Position numbers and translations under genes: made by a program
Source of the DNA: an uncultured bacterium
Lineage (GTDB): Bacteria > Bacillota > Clostridia > Lachnospirales > Lachnospiraceae
DNA length: 23,907 bases
Direction of reading: 5' to 3'
Assembly (NCBI GenBank): GCA_905215405.1
Contig: CAJMQE010000056.1
Location: 1-23,907 of the forward strand
Shown here: in pieces, positions 13,390-22,261 of the stretch
Layout: each line of letters opens with the position of its first letter
How positions within the stretch are numbered: position 1 is the stretch's first letter
The notes under the pieces: model-generated
Told to the model about the DNA's origin: nothing
The model's input: the letters and a program-made list of their open reading frames with translations, nothing else
Databases searched by the model: none

Positions 13390-15741
13390 ATGACCTTAAA
13401 GGATTTGAAAATCGGAGAATCGGCATATATCATTAAAGTCGGCGGAGAAGGTGCTTTAAGACAGCATTTTCTTGACATGGGTCTGATTCCGGGCGCTGAA
13501 GTCACCCTGGTTAAATTTGCACCTATGGGAGATCCAATGGAGCTTAGAATCCATGGATATGAACTGACACTTCGTGTAGCAGATGCACAGAAGATAGAAA
13601 TCAGAGAAACACAGGAAAAGGAGGCAGTGCAGAGTGCGGATATCACAAAGAGAAATATTCCGCATCCAGGTCTTGGCGAAGGTGGAAAATATCATGAAAA
13701 GTCAGATGAACACCCACTTCCGGAAAATGAAAAACTGACCTTTGCACTGGCTGGTAACCAGAACTGTGGTAAAACAACACTTTTCAACAGATTGACCGGT
13801 TCGAACCAACATGTAGGAAATTTTCCAGGTGTGACAGTTGACCGAAAAGATGGTGCAATCAAGGGCCATAATAATACGCTGATCACAGATCTTCCTGGTA
13901 TTTATTCCATGTCACCATATAGTAGTGAAGAAATTGTAACAAGAGAATTTATTCTGCGTGAGAAACCAAAGGGAATCATCAACATCGTCGATGCTTCCAA
14001 TATTGAACGAAATCTCTATTTGACCATGCAGCTCATGGAATTAAATATTCCAATGGTCGTTGCATTGAATATGATGGATGAGGTTCGTGAAAATGGAGGG
14101 TCCATTCTGATCAATGAAATGGAAGAATTGCTTGGTGTTCCTGTTGTTCCGATTTCCGCAGCCAAAAATGAAGGAATTGACGAATTGATCGATCATGCGC
14201 TTCATGTGGCAAAATATCAGGAAAAACCTGGGATTGTTGATTTCTGTAGCGCAGATGATGAAGGAAGTGCAGTACACCGTTGTATTCACGGAATCATGCA
14301 TCTGATCGAAGATCATGCAGTAAAAGCAGAAATTCCATTGAGATTTGCAGCTTCCAAACTGGCAGAAGGAGATCAGGTGGTTTTAAAGAGTCTGGATCTG
14401 GATGCGAATGAGCTGGACATGATAGAACATATTACTTCCCAGATGGAAAAGGAAAGAGGGCTCGATCGTGCAGCAGCGATCGCTGATATGCGTTTCCGTT
14501 ACATACAGAAAGTCTGCAGTTCTACTGTAGTAAAACCAAAAGAGAGTAAGGAACATTTACGAAGCAGAAAGATCGATAAGATCCTGACGGGTAAATATAC
14601 AGCTATTCCAGCATTTGTTGGTATTATGGCGCTTGTATTCTTCCTCACGTTCAATGTAATTGGTGCCGGACTGCAGAGTCTGCTCGATATGGGAATTTCC
14701 GCACTGACAGATGTTGTAGATGGCGCACTTAGTGCCGTTCATGTAAATGCGGCACTGCATTCACTGCTCATCGATGGTATCTTTAATGGTGTTGGTAGTG
14801 TGCTCAGTTTCCTGCCAATTATCGTAACACTGTTCTTCTTCCTTTCTATGCTGGAGGATAGTGGATACATGGCACGTGTGGCATTTGTTATGGATAAGCT
14901 GCTTCGTAAGATCGGTCTTTCCGGTAGAAGTATTGTGCCAATGCTGATCGGATTTGGTTGTACGGTACCTGGTGTTATGGCGAGCCGTACACTGTCTTCT
15001 GAAAGAGATCGTAAGATGACGATTTTACTGACACCATTTATGAGTTGTTCAGCAAAACTGCCAATCTATGCATTCTTTACAGCAGCATTTTTCCCAAAAC
15101 ACGGATCACTTGTTATGGTCATTCTGTACTTTGTTGGTATTTTAATGGGAATTCTTGCGGCGTTGGTTATGAAGGGCAGTATGTTCAAGGGAGAACCGGT
15201 TCCATTTGTTATGGAACTTCCAAATTACCGTATGCCAGGTGCAAAAAATGTAATGCAGCTGTTATGGGAAAAGGCGAAAGACTTCTTACAGAGAGCATTT
15301 ACTGTTATTTTCGTTGCAACGATCGTAATCTGGTTCTTACAGACATTTAATCTGCATTTCAACATGGTAGCAGATTCTCAGGACAGTATTCTTGCAGGAC
15401 TGGCAGGCATCATTGCTCCAGTATTTGCACCACTTGGATTTGGTGACTGGAGAATTTCAACAGCACTGATCACTGGATTTATGGCTAAGGAGAGCGTGGT
15501 AGCAACTTTATCCGTTCTGATTCCATCCAGTGAAGTCCTGTTCTCTGTTCTGACACCTCTGAGTGCTGTTTCACTGCTGATATTCTGTCTGCTCTACACT
15601 CCTTGTGTTGCAGCAATTGCATCTATTAAAAGAGAGCTCGGTGGCAAATCAGCACTTATGGTGGCACTGGGACAGTGTGCAATCGCCTGGGTCGCAGCAT
15701 TCCTCGTACATTTTGTAGGATCGCTGATCGGACTGCTCTAA
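13390..15741 (+). CDS. feoB: Fused FeoA-FeoB ferrous iron transporter
   Basis: The 783-residue protein joins FeoA and FeoB, which are usually separate. Residues 1-73 form the SH3-like FeoA domain (LGLIP-type DMGLIPGAEV). A charged linker of about 40 residues follows. The FeoB GTPase then shows G1 GNQNCGKT at 122-129, GVTV near 147, DLPG at 167-170, NMMD at 227-230 and SAAK at 256-259. After the helical GDI domain comes the membrane pore with two Gate segments, including GCTVPGVMASR and MSCSAKLPIY with their conserved cysteines. It imports Fe2+ under anaerobic conditions. AAAGGA precedes the start. It follows the MarR-type gene and ends at a terminator, so it is the last gene of that operon. 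Confidence 0.95.
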   Translation: MTLKDLKIGESAYIIKVGGEGALRQHFLDMGLIPGAEVTLVKFAPMGDPMELRIHGYELTLRVADAQKIEIRETQEKEAVQSADITKRNIPHPGLGEGGKYHEKSDEHPLPENEKLTFALAGNQNCGKTTLFNRLTGSNQHVGNFPGVTVDRKDGAIKGHNNTLITDLPGIYSMSPYSSEEIVTREFILREKPKGIINIVDASNIERNLYLTMQLMELNIPMVVALNMMDEVRENGGSILINEMEELLGVPVVPISAAKNEGIDELIDHALHVAKYQEKPGIVDFCSADDEGSAVHRCIHGIMHLIEDHAVKAEIPLRFAASKLAEGDQVVLKSLDLDANELDMIEHITSQMEKERGLDRAAAIADMRFRYIQKVCSSTVVKPKESKEHLRSRKIDKILTGKYTAIPAFVGIMALVFFLTFNVIGAGLQSLLDMGISALTDVVDGALSAVHVNAALHSLLIDGIFNGVGSVLSFLPIIVTLFFFLSMLEDSGYMARVAFVMDKLLRKIGLSGRSIVPMLIGFGCTVPGVMASRTLSSERDRKMTILLTPFMSCSAKLPIYAFFTAAFFPKHGSLVMVILYFVGILMGILAALVMKGSMFKGEPVPFVMELPNYRMPGAKNVMQLLWEKAKDFLQRAFTVIFVATIVIWFLQTFNLHFNMVADSQDSILAGLAGIIAPVFAPLGFGDWRISTALITGFMAKESVVATLSVLIPSSEVLFSVLTPLSAVSLLIFCLLYTPCVAAIASIKRELGGKSALMVALGQCAIAWVAAFLVHFVGSLIGLL

Positions 15742-15795
15742 TGAGTTACTGTATTTTGCAGGATCAGATATTTTAATATGATAAATGAATAGTTG

Positions 15796-15840
15796 AGGCT
15801 CATTGGTAAGTGTATAAGACTTACCGGTGGGCCTTTTATT
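15796..15840 (+). terminator. Intrinsic terminator after feoAB
   Basis: A 16-bp stem (15796-15811 with 15819-15834, several G-U pairs) and a seven-base loop are followed by a T-rich tail. Confidence 0.75.
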
Positions 15841-15853
15841 CGTTCTGGTTAAA

Positions 15854-15882
15854 TTGTAATATTATGGATTTTACGATATAAT
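15854..15882 (+). promoter_or_regulatory. Promoter of the first MATE gene
   Basis: TTGTAA (15854-15859) and TATAAT (15877-15882) are spaced by 17 bases. The start codon lies about 120 bases downstream of the predicted start. No clear structured leader is seen in that stretch. Confidence 0.6.
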
Positions 15883-16010
15883 ATGATATAGGTTATTTAT
15901 ACGGAAAGCACTATTGTTTAAATGTTCAGAATCGGGGATATTTGGCGTAACAGATACTTTTATTACAAATATGACTAGTATGGAACGATTAGGATAAAAG
16001 GAGGACATAT

Positions 16011-17414
16011 ATGAAATCACTCACGAATGAAGAACAGTACAAGAGAATGGTGGAGACGCCAATCCCGCAGGTCGTAACAGCCCTCGCAATTCCAACGACA
16101 ATCAGTCAGCTGGTGACGGTTGTCTACAATACAGCAGATACTTATTTCGTATCACAGATCAGTACAGGTGCAGCCGCCGCAGTTGGAGTCGTTTTTGCGC
16201 TGATGTCTTTGATACAGGCGGTCGGATTCGGCCTTGGTATGGGTGCCAGCAGTTTGATCAGTAGACAGCTTGGTGCTAAGAATAATGACAAAGCAAATAT
16301 TACAGGAAGCAGTGCATTTGCCGCTGCTGTTTTATGTGGTCTGATTCTAATGGTAGCCGGGTTATCGACATTAACACCATTGATGCGTGTACTTGGCGCT
16401 ACGGATACAGTACTTCCATATGCCTGCAGTTATGCCTGGATCATCCTGGCTGGGGCACCATTTATGTGTTCTGCATTTGTGTTGAATGCGGTCCTTCGAG
16501 CTGAAGGGGAAACATCACTCGCAATGTGGGGCCTGTGTGCAGGTGGAATTCTCAATATGATTCTGGATCCAGTTTTGATCTTTGTAGTTGGAATGGGAAT
16601 TTCAGGTGCAGCGCTGGCAACGGTACTCAGTCAGATCGTCAGCTTTGGAATTCTGCTCAGTTTCTTCTTGAGAAAAAGAAGTATTGTACGACTGGATATC
16701 AGAAAGATCAGTTTTCGGTTACGTACATATACAGATATCGTAAAGACAGGTGTGCCTACGATCTGTAGACAGGGCATGGGCAGCCTGGCTTCCGCCCTTT
16801 TAAATATTCAGGCAGCAGCATTTGGAGATGCAGCGCTGGCAGCAATAACAATCGCAAATAAGGTCTATATGCTTGTGAGAAATCTGGTCCTTGGAATTGG
16901 ACAGGGTTTTCAGCCGGTTGCGGGTTATAATTATGGTGCAGGTAGAAAAGAACGTGTTAAGAGTGCATTTCGTTTTACTTGTATGGTCGGATCCATCATT
17001 TGCGTGACTGCAGCCATTTTATTATTTATTGGCGCACCAGCAGTTATGACCTGGTTCCGTCATGATGATCAGGATGTTATTCTCATGGGTACAAAGGCAA
17101 TTAGAATCGCCTGTCTGATCCTGCCATTTATGGCATTTTCCACATATGTCAATCAGATGTATCAGTGTCTTGGATTTAGTAAACCGGCAACATTTCTTGC
17201 CAGTTGCAGACAGGGAATTTTCTTTGTGCCACTGATCCTGATTCTTCCGTTAATTGCTGGTTATACCGGCGTTCAGATGAGTCAGCCTGGAGCAGATCTA
17301 TTCACGTTCTTAATCTCTATACCATTTCAGATCCGCTTTTTCAAGAATCATTTACAGGATGAAGAACAGCCGGCCTCTAGCTCTTTAAATGAGCAGGATA
17401 TGGATGTTCAGTAA
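16011..17414 (+). CDS. MATE-family efflux transporter (first)
   Basis: The 467-residue protein has about twelve hydrophobic segments in two related halves, as in MATE exporters, which expel cationic drugs or metabolites by Na+ or H+ exchange. Recognisable parts are the first helix with PTTISQLVTVVYNTADTYFV, GMGASSLISRQLGA near 80, AVLRAEGETSLAM near 160 and GQGFQPVAGYNYGAG near 300. AAGGAGG lies before the ATG. Its last 38 bases overlap the 3' end of the convergent lacI-type gene. It is a separate branch from the other two MATE proteins here, and its substrate is unknown. Confidence 0.93.
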   Translation: MKSLTNEEQYKRMVETPIPQVVTALAIPTTISQLVTVVYNTADTYFVSQISTGAAAAVGVVFALMSLIQAVGFGLGMGASSLISRQLGAKNNDKANITGSSAFAAAVLCGLILMVAGLSTLTPLMRVLGATDTVLPYACSYAWIILAGAPFMCSAFVLNAVLRAEGETSLAMWGLCAGGILNMILDPVLIFVVGMGISGAALATVLSQIVSFGILLSFFLRKRSIVRLDIRKISFRLRTYTDIVKTGVPTICRQGMGSLASALLNIQAAAFGDAALAAITIANKVYMLVRNLVLGIGQGFQPVAGYNYGAGRKERVKSAFRFTCMVGSIICVTAAILLFIGAPAVMTWFRHDDQDVILMGTKAIRIACLILPFMAFSTYVNQMYQCLGFSKPATFLASCRQGIFFVPLILILPLIAGYTGVQMSQPGADLFTFLISIPFQIRFFKNHLQDEEQPASSSLNEQDMDVQ

Positions 17415-18414
17415 CAGAGGAACGCGTTATGATTTCTGTATTAACTTCAAATTTAACAGGTAGAAAACAAGCTGTTTTCAGTATACTGACCAGCCTTTCT
17501 ACTGCGATGATCCCCATGTATTCCTTGGGAACATTGACAGTTGTGAGAGGCGGGTCCAGATAAGTACAGATCGGCATGTTATCAAAACCAATAATAGAAA
17601 TATCCTGTGGAATCCGCTTGCCATGTTCTTTGAGCGCCTGCATTGCACCAACCGCGATCAGGTCATTATCAGCAAAGTAACATTTGGCAAGCGGTTCTTT
17701 ATTTTCAAGGATCTTATTCATGTCTGCACAGGCACCATCAATGGAGGGCGATAATTCGTGTACGATACAGGCGTTCGTGGACATTCCGCTGGAGCGGATC
17801 GCTTTAAAAAATCCATCGGACCGTTCTTCAAAATTGTTGATGGAATAAGAAGACTTCAGATATCCAGGCTGTGACTGTGTATGTTTGATCAGGTGGAGGG
17901 TCGCTTCAAAGGCACCTTCTACGTTATTGATCTGGACACAGTCTATTTTTGCGTTATGGAAGGAGGAATCCAGAAGAACAACTGGAAGTTTTAACTGTGT
18001 GACTTTTGTAAGTTCCTCCTGTTGCATTTCTGTGCCAATTAAAAGAATACCAATACAATCAGAGGACAGAGTGGTCTTTAGCTGCAGTTCCACGGGCTCC
18101 GATGATAAAAGATAGCGTACAGTAAGAGGATAACCGAGATCCTTACAGGCTTTCTGTACCCCGTTTATCAGTTCGTCAAAAAATGGAGTATCTGTAACGA
18201 CAACGCCATTTTTTCTGTAGATCAGTAGATTGATCGAACCCTGTTGTGCTGGCTGGTGCTTGATTTTGGAAAAATCGTATCCATAATTATGTGCAGCTTC
18301 TATGACTTTGTTTCTGGTCTTGGTACTGACCCCTTTTTTGTGATTCAGGGCAAGGGAAACAGCGGATTCTGATAAATGAAGAAGAGTTGCGAGTTCTTTT
18401 GCTGTAATAGACAT
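17377..18414 (-). CDS. LacI-family transcriptional regulator
   Basis: The 345-residue protein has the LacI helix-turn-helix at the N-terminus (ITAKELATLLHLSESAVSLALNHKKGVSTKTRNKV, residues about 3-37 taken as key segments ITAKELA and SAVSLALN) and a periplasmic-binding-protein-like effector domain ending with the usual GFDNMPICTYLDPPLTTV region. AAAGGA supports the start. It is divergent from the glycoside hydrolase gene, with 441 bases between, and probably controls it in response to a sugar. The 3' end overlaps the MATE gene by 38 bases, leaving no room for a terminator between them. Confidence 0.92.
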   Translation of the reverse strand: MSITAKELATLLHLSESAVSLALNHKKGVSTKTRNKVIEAAHNYGYDFSKIKHQPAQQGSINLLIYRKNGVVVTDTPFFDELINGVQKACKDLGYPLTVRYLLSSEPVELQLKTTLSSDCIGILLIGTEMQQEELTKVTQLKLPVVLLDSSFHNAKIDCVQINNVEGAFEATLHLIKHTQSQPGYLKSSYSINNFEERSDGFFKAIRSSGMSTNACIVHELSPSIDGACADMNKILENKEPLAKCYFADNDLIAVGAMQALKEHGKRIPQDISIIGFDNMPICTYLDPPLTTVNVPKEYMGIIAVERLVSILKTACFLPVKFEVNTEIITRSSVTEHPYPAHLKS

Positions 18415-18472
18415 AAATGGTGTTCCTTTCTAATATATAATTCAATGATCTCTTCGGACTAAAGTGTTCGGT

Positions 18473-18551
18473 ACTTGGGTCTGTGTTTATTATTTCGTCC
18501 CGATTTTGGTCTACTTATTATAACTGACTTGGGACTGTGCTTATTATAGCG
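18473..18551. repeat. Direct 25-bp repeats between lacI and the hydrolase
   Basis: Two copies at 18473-18497 and 18527-18551 both begin ACTTGGG and contain CTGTG then TTATTAT; they agree at 21 of 25 bases and start 54 bases apart. A weaker copy with TTGGTCT and CTTATTAT lies between them, so the original period may be 27 bp. They may be regulator sites or part of the local repeat expansion. Confidence 0.65.
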
Positions 18552-18575
18552 TTATAGAAGTTGAGGAACAAGAGT

Positions 18576-18619
18576 ATTTAGAAATAATTTAGTATTAATT
18601 TAGTAAATATAACTAAATT
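18576..18619. promoter_or_regulatory. 11-bp ATTTAG repeats and inverted repeat
   Basis: ATTTAG starts at 18576, 18587 and 18598, an exact 11-bp period, with another at 18630. AATTTAGT (18597-18604) and ACTAAATT (18612-18619) are perfect 8-bp inverted arms around seven bases. This is a plausible operator for the divergent LacI-type regulator, though the sequence is not the typical CG-centred LacI site. Confidence 0.5.
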
Positions 18620-18707
18620 ATTTATATGAATTTAGTGCTTGCAGATGTAAAATAGGACAGGAAATGAAGGAAAAACTGCTTTTTTAAATACTGTACAAAC
18701 AGAAAAC

Positions 18708-18795
18708 AAACAAATAGCAAACAAATAGCAAGCAGATAGAAAACAAATAGCAGGCAGATAGCAAATAGGTAGCAAGCAGTTAGAAAAACAGGTAG
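18708..18795. repeat. Tandem array of eight 11-bp units
   Basis: AAACAAATAGC and variants such as AAGCAGATAGA and AGGCAGATAGC repeat eight times over exactly 88 bases. The array has almost no C except at fixed places and carries phased A tracts. It ends 60 bases before the hydrolase start codon, like the 11-bp array before the hydratase gene. Any promoter here is unclear. Confidence 0.85.
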
Positions 18796-18855
18796 ATAAA
18801 CTTTCAGAAAGTAGTAGAAATAAAATAGAGAAAACTTAAGTGGAGAGGTAAGCAT

Positions 18856-20391
18856 ATGAAAACGCAGATTGAAAAGTGGAATCTATATGAAATAGAATTA
18901 GTAGGCCCAGCAGATGGAAATCCATTTGTGGATGTGGAACTGTCGGCGGTATTTACAAATGTAGAGCAAAAAGAAGATACTGTAGAAGTGGATGGCTTTT
19001 ATGATGGAGCTGGGATCTATAGAGTCCGGTTCATGCCAGAAACAGAGGGAACGTGGGTATATGAAACAAGATCCAATACAGCAGAACTCAATGGACAAAA
19101 AGGTACATTCGAGTGTATCAGCTGCGAGGACAATGAGAAGAACCACGGACCGGTCAGGGTCAGAAATAAGTATCATTTTGCCTATGCGGACGGAACAGAA
19201 TTTTATCCGTTCGGAACAACCTGCTACGCATGGATTCATCAGCCGGAAAAGATCCAGATGGAAACACTTGCCACGTTGTCACAATCCTGTTTTAATAAGC
19301 TCAGAATGTGTGTGTTTCCTAAGTTCTATTCAAATAATAGTACGGAACCGTATCTTTATCCTTACGAAGGACAGGCACCTGACCACTGGGATGTCACCAG
19401 GTTTAATCCAGAATTCTTTCAGCACCTGGAACAGTCTGTCGAAAAACTGCAGAATCTTGGCATTGAGGTAGATTTGATCCTGTTCCATCCATATGATAAA
19501 GGACACTGGGGATTCGACAGGATGAGCCATGAAAATGATCTCAGATATTTAAAATATCTGATCGCAAGAATGGCTTCCTTTAGAAATGTCTGGTGGTCGC
19601 TGGCAAATGAATATGATTATATGGAAAAAAAGACAAAGGCGGACTGGGATGATTTCCTTGCATTTGTAGCGAACAAAGATCCTTATCACCATCTATTGTC
19701 CATTCATCAGGGAGATGTTCTCTATGATCACTGGAATCCTAAGATCACACATGCAAGTATTCAATTGGGAACGCACAATGGAGATGTAGAACTAGGATTT
19801 GGAGTATATAAGGCACACAGGGATATTTATCAGAAGCCAGTTATCTATGATGAAGTCGGTTATGAAGGAAATCTGATGCAGAGATGGGGAAGTCTGAGTG
19901 CGCAGGAAGTGGTAGATAAATACTGGAAGGCAGCTGTATCTGGTGTATACATGTCACATGGAGAAACATTTCAGGATCCCAAGGATCTGATCTGGTGGGC
20001 GAAAGGCGGTATTTTGAAAGGCGAAAGTCCTGCCAGGATAGCATTCTTAAAAAACATCATTGCTGAAAGTGGTACAGGAGGTCTGGAACCGCTAGATCAC
20101 TGGTGGATCTTAAATGGAGCCGGCTGTAATGGACAATATTATTTATTTTACTTTGGAAGCACAGTGCCAATGCAGTGGAAATTCCAGCTCCCTGCCTTTA
20201 AGACTCCGGAAATACCGATGGGAACTAGATTTGCAGTGGATGTCATCGATACCTGGAATATGACGGTCACTCGTGAAAGCAAAGAGTATGAAATTACAGA
20301 TAAGGATCGCTATCATTATACATGTGCGGGACAGCCATTTGTAGAGGGACTCGAAAAGCCATATATGGCGATACGGATACAGCGTTTGTAG
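18856..20391 (+). CDS. Cytoplasmic DUF5060/DUF4038-type glycoside hydrolase
   Basis: The 511-residue protein has an N-terminal beta-sandwich (about 5-90, DUF5060-like, with GIYRVRFMPETEGTWVYE near 52), a TIM-barrel of the DUF4038/apiosidase-like type (about 105-400) and a C-terminal beta domain (DUF5605-like). Candidate catalytic acids are Glu252 in WWSLANEYD and Glu333 in YDEVGYEGN, the positions expected for a clan GH-A retaining enzyme. There is no signal peptide, so it would act on imported oligosaccharides or glycosides. The sugar is unknown; apiose, rhamnose or similar branches have been reported for relatives. GGAGAGG precedes the ATG. The divergent LacI-type gene is its likely regulator. 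No transporter gene is next to it. Confidence 0.85.
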   Translation: MKTQIEKWNLYEIELVGPADGNPFVDVELSAVFTNVEQKEDTVEVDGFYDGAGIYRVRFMPETEGTWVYETRSNTAELNGQKGTFECISCEDNEKNHGPVRVRNKYHFAYADGTEFYPFGTTCYAWIHQPEKIQMETLATLSQSCFNKLRMCVFPKFYSNNSTEPYLYPYEGQAPDHWDVTRFNPEFFQHLEQSVEKLQNLGIEVDLILFHPYDKGHWGFDRMSHENDLRYLKYLIARMASFRNVWWSLANEYDYMEKKTKADWDDFLAFVANKDPYHHLLSIHQGDVLYDHWNPKITHASIQLGTHNGDVELGFGVYKAHRDIYQKPVIYDEVGYEGNLMQRWGSLSAQEVVDKYWKAAVSGVYMSHGETFQDPKDLIWWAKGGILKGESPARIAFLKNIIAESGTGGLEPLDHWWILNGAGCNGQYYLFYFGSTVPMQWKFQLPAFKTPEIPMGTRFAVDVIDTWNMTVTRESKEYEITDKDRYHYTCAGQPFVEGLEKPYMAIRIQRL

Positions 20392-20548
20392 TACGGGAAA
20401 AAAGTTTAATACAGTTCGAGAAAAAGGAATCTGAAATTTATAATGGCGTTGAATTTCCGGAAAGGGAAGAAAGAATTTCTGCAGTTTTATCAAATGATAA
20501 ATAGGAAATTGTAATAGTAGTTAGCAGGTAAAATAGAATAAATGTGTG

Positions 20549-20578
20549 TTGACAATAAAAGAAATTTTGTGATAGTAT
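20549..20578 (+). promoter_or_regulatory. Promoter of the second MATE gene
   Basis: TTGACA (20549-20554) and TAGTAT (20573-20578) are 18 bases apart, placing the transcript start near 20585, at the first bases of the structured leader. The 157 bases before it, after the hydrolase stop, show no gene or clear hairpin. Confidence 0.6.
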
Positions 20579-20580
20579 AA

Positions 20581-20645
20581 CGGTACATCCTAAAGTGGCT
20601 TTTGCGTAAATCTAGATGTAGGCTTACGCAGCAGCCGCTTTTTTT
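20581..20645 (+). ncRNA. Terminator-containing leader, candidate guanidine-IV (mepA) riboswitch
   Basis: The leader forms a stem AGTGGCT/AGCCGCT (20594-20600 with 20633-20639), then an inner stem GCGTAA/TTACGC (20604-20609 with 20624-20629) and a 14-base loop, followed by seven T: an intrinsic terminator. The 5' segment TACATC (20584-20589) is complementary to GATGTA (20615-20620) in that loop, which allows a pseudoknot competing with or reshaping the terminator. A very short leader of this kind upstream of a MepA-like MATE gene in Clostridia is the setting of the guanidine-IV class. Structure is seen; the class name is inferred from context and memory of the motif. Confidence 0.6.
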
Positions 20646-20713
20646 GTTGCTAAATATATGGAATAATTTACCATTATTTGTAAGCCTTATTACAAATAAA
20701 GGAGAAAGAAAGT

Positions 20714-22075
20714 ATGAGTAACAAGTTAACGGGAAACAAAATGGGTACACAGCCCATAAAAAAATTAATTCTAACCATGGGAATTCCCATGATCTTTTCA
20801 ATGATTATTCAGGCACTGTACAACATCATTGACAGTTATTTTGTATCTTTAATACCAGAAATAGCAGATCAGGCAATGAATGCCTTGACTTTAGCATTTC
20901 CGATACAGATGCTGATCATTGCAATTGGTGTTGGAACTGGAATAGGAGTCAATGCGCTCTTGTCACAAAATCTTGGACAGGGCAATAGCGAGCAGGCGAG
21001 CAGAACGGCTGGAAACGCTGTATTTTTAGGCATCTGTACATATGTTGTATTTTTACTGTTTGGAATTTTTGGTGTTAATATTTATCTTAGCTCACAAACA
21101 GCGAACGCCCAAATTCTGTTATTAGGGAAAGAGTATCTTACGATCTGTGTTTGTCTGTCTTTTGGTTCTGTACTCAGCATGATTTATGAAAAGCTTTTAC
21201 AGTCGACAGGTAAGACGATGCATTCCACGATTGCACAGATCGCCGGAGCTCTTACGAATATCATTTTGGATCCTATTATGATTTTTGGGTGGATTGGTTG
21301 TCCAGCAATGGGAATCCAAGGTGCGGCTTATGCTACAGTAATCGGGCAGATATTTACACTTGTTCTGGATATGGCATTTCATTATTTATGTAATAAGGAA
21401 ATAGATCATGCGCCCCGCTATTTGAAGCCACAAAAAACTATCATTATTAAGATTTATCAGGTTGGAATTCCAGCTATTATTATGCAGGCGTTAATGTCAT
21501 TTATGACTTATGGTGTAAATATTATTCTGGCGGGAATATCAGAAAGCTATGTGACTGCATACGGTGTATACTACAAAATTCAGCAGTTTGCATTTTTTGC
21601 AGCATGCGGTTTAAATAATGCCTTGATTCCATTAGTAGCTTACAATTTTGGAAAAAGGGATAAGAAGAGAGTTAAGGAAACAATCGTATATGGTGTAATG
21701 GATACAGTGATCATTATGCTTCTTTGTATGATTGCAATAGAAGTCTTTTCAAAACCATTGGCTGGTATTTTTGCGTTATCATCAGAGATTTTAGATATAT
21801 GTGTGGCAGCAATGAGAATCATTGCCGTGGGATATATATTTGCAGGTGTCAATATCGCGTTTCAGGGGATATTTCAGGCTATGGGAAAAGGCGTCTATTC
21901 ATTAATCATTTCTTTGATCAGAATGGTCGTTATCGCCCTTCCACTAGCCTGGATACTGGTCAATTTTACTACTGATAAAAATTTTGTATTTATTGCATTT
22001 CCAATTGCTGAATTATGTGGAGCAATTGTATCATTTTTGCTTTATCGAAGAGAAAGTGGACGGGTTGGAATCTGA
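20714..22075 (+). CDS. MepA-like MATE efflux transporter (second)
   Basis: The 453-residue protein has about twelve membrane segments and MepA-branch features: LYNIIDSYFVS near 36, GTGIGVNALLSQNLGQG near 75, EKLLQSTGKTMHS near 155, ILDPIMIFG, and GLNNALIPLVAYNFGK near 295. Relatives under guanidine-IV control are thought to export guanidine or related cations. AAAGGAG precedes the ATG by nine bases, next to a small hairpin (20676-20697). Expression probably depends on read-through of the leader terminator. The third MATE gene follows after 186 bases and has no obvious terminator before it. Confidence 0.92.
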   Translation: MSNKLTGNKMGTQPIKKLILTMGIPMIFSMIIQALYNIIDSYFVSLIPEIADQAMNALTLAFPIQMLIIAIGVGTGIGVNALLSQNLGQGNSEQASRTAGNAVFLGICTYVVFLLFGIFGVNIYLSSQTANAQILLLGKEYLTICVCLSFGSVLSMIYEKLLQSTGKTMHSTIAQIAGALTNIILDPIMIFGWIGCPAMGIQGAAYATVIGQIFTLVLDMAFHYLCNKEIDHAPRYLKPQKTIIIKIYQVGIPAIIMQALMSFMTYGVNIILAGISESYVTAYGVYYKIQQFAFFAACGLNNALIPLVAYNFGKRDKKRVKETIVYGVMDTVIIMLLCMIAIEVFSKPLAGIFALSSEILDICVAAMRIIAVGYIFAGVNIAFQGIFQAMGKGVYSLIISLIRMVVIALPLAWILVNFTTDKNFVFIAFPIAELCGAIVSFLLYRRESGRVGI

Positions 22076-22261
22076 TGACTGTTATATATCTTTTGTAGTA
22101 TAAATACGTGATGACAATTATGAGATGACATTTCCAGTTAAGTTGTAATTATATTTTTAAAGTAGTACAATCATTTTAAGTTTAATATGCAGATATAATC
22201 ACACCTGTTTTATTCAGAAATCTAACTATGATTTAACAATAATATCTGGAGCTGAATGTGA

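Noticed and set aside
20322..20504. A 60-residue ORF across the hydrolase end
   Set aside because: Most of it is the hydrolase gene in another frame. The tail NGVEFPEREERISAVL looks somewhat protein-like and might be a gene remnant, but there is no start, ribosome site or recognised family.
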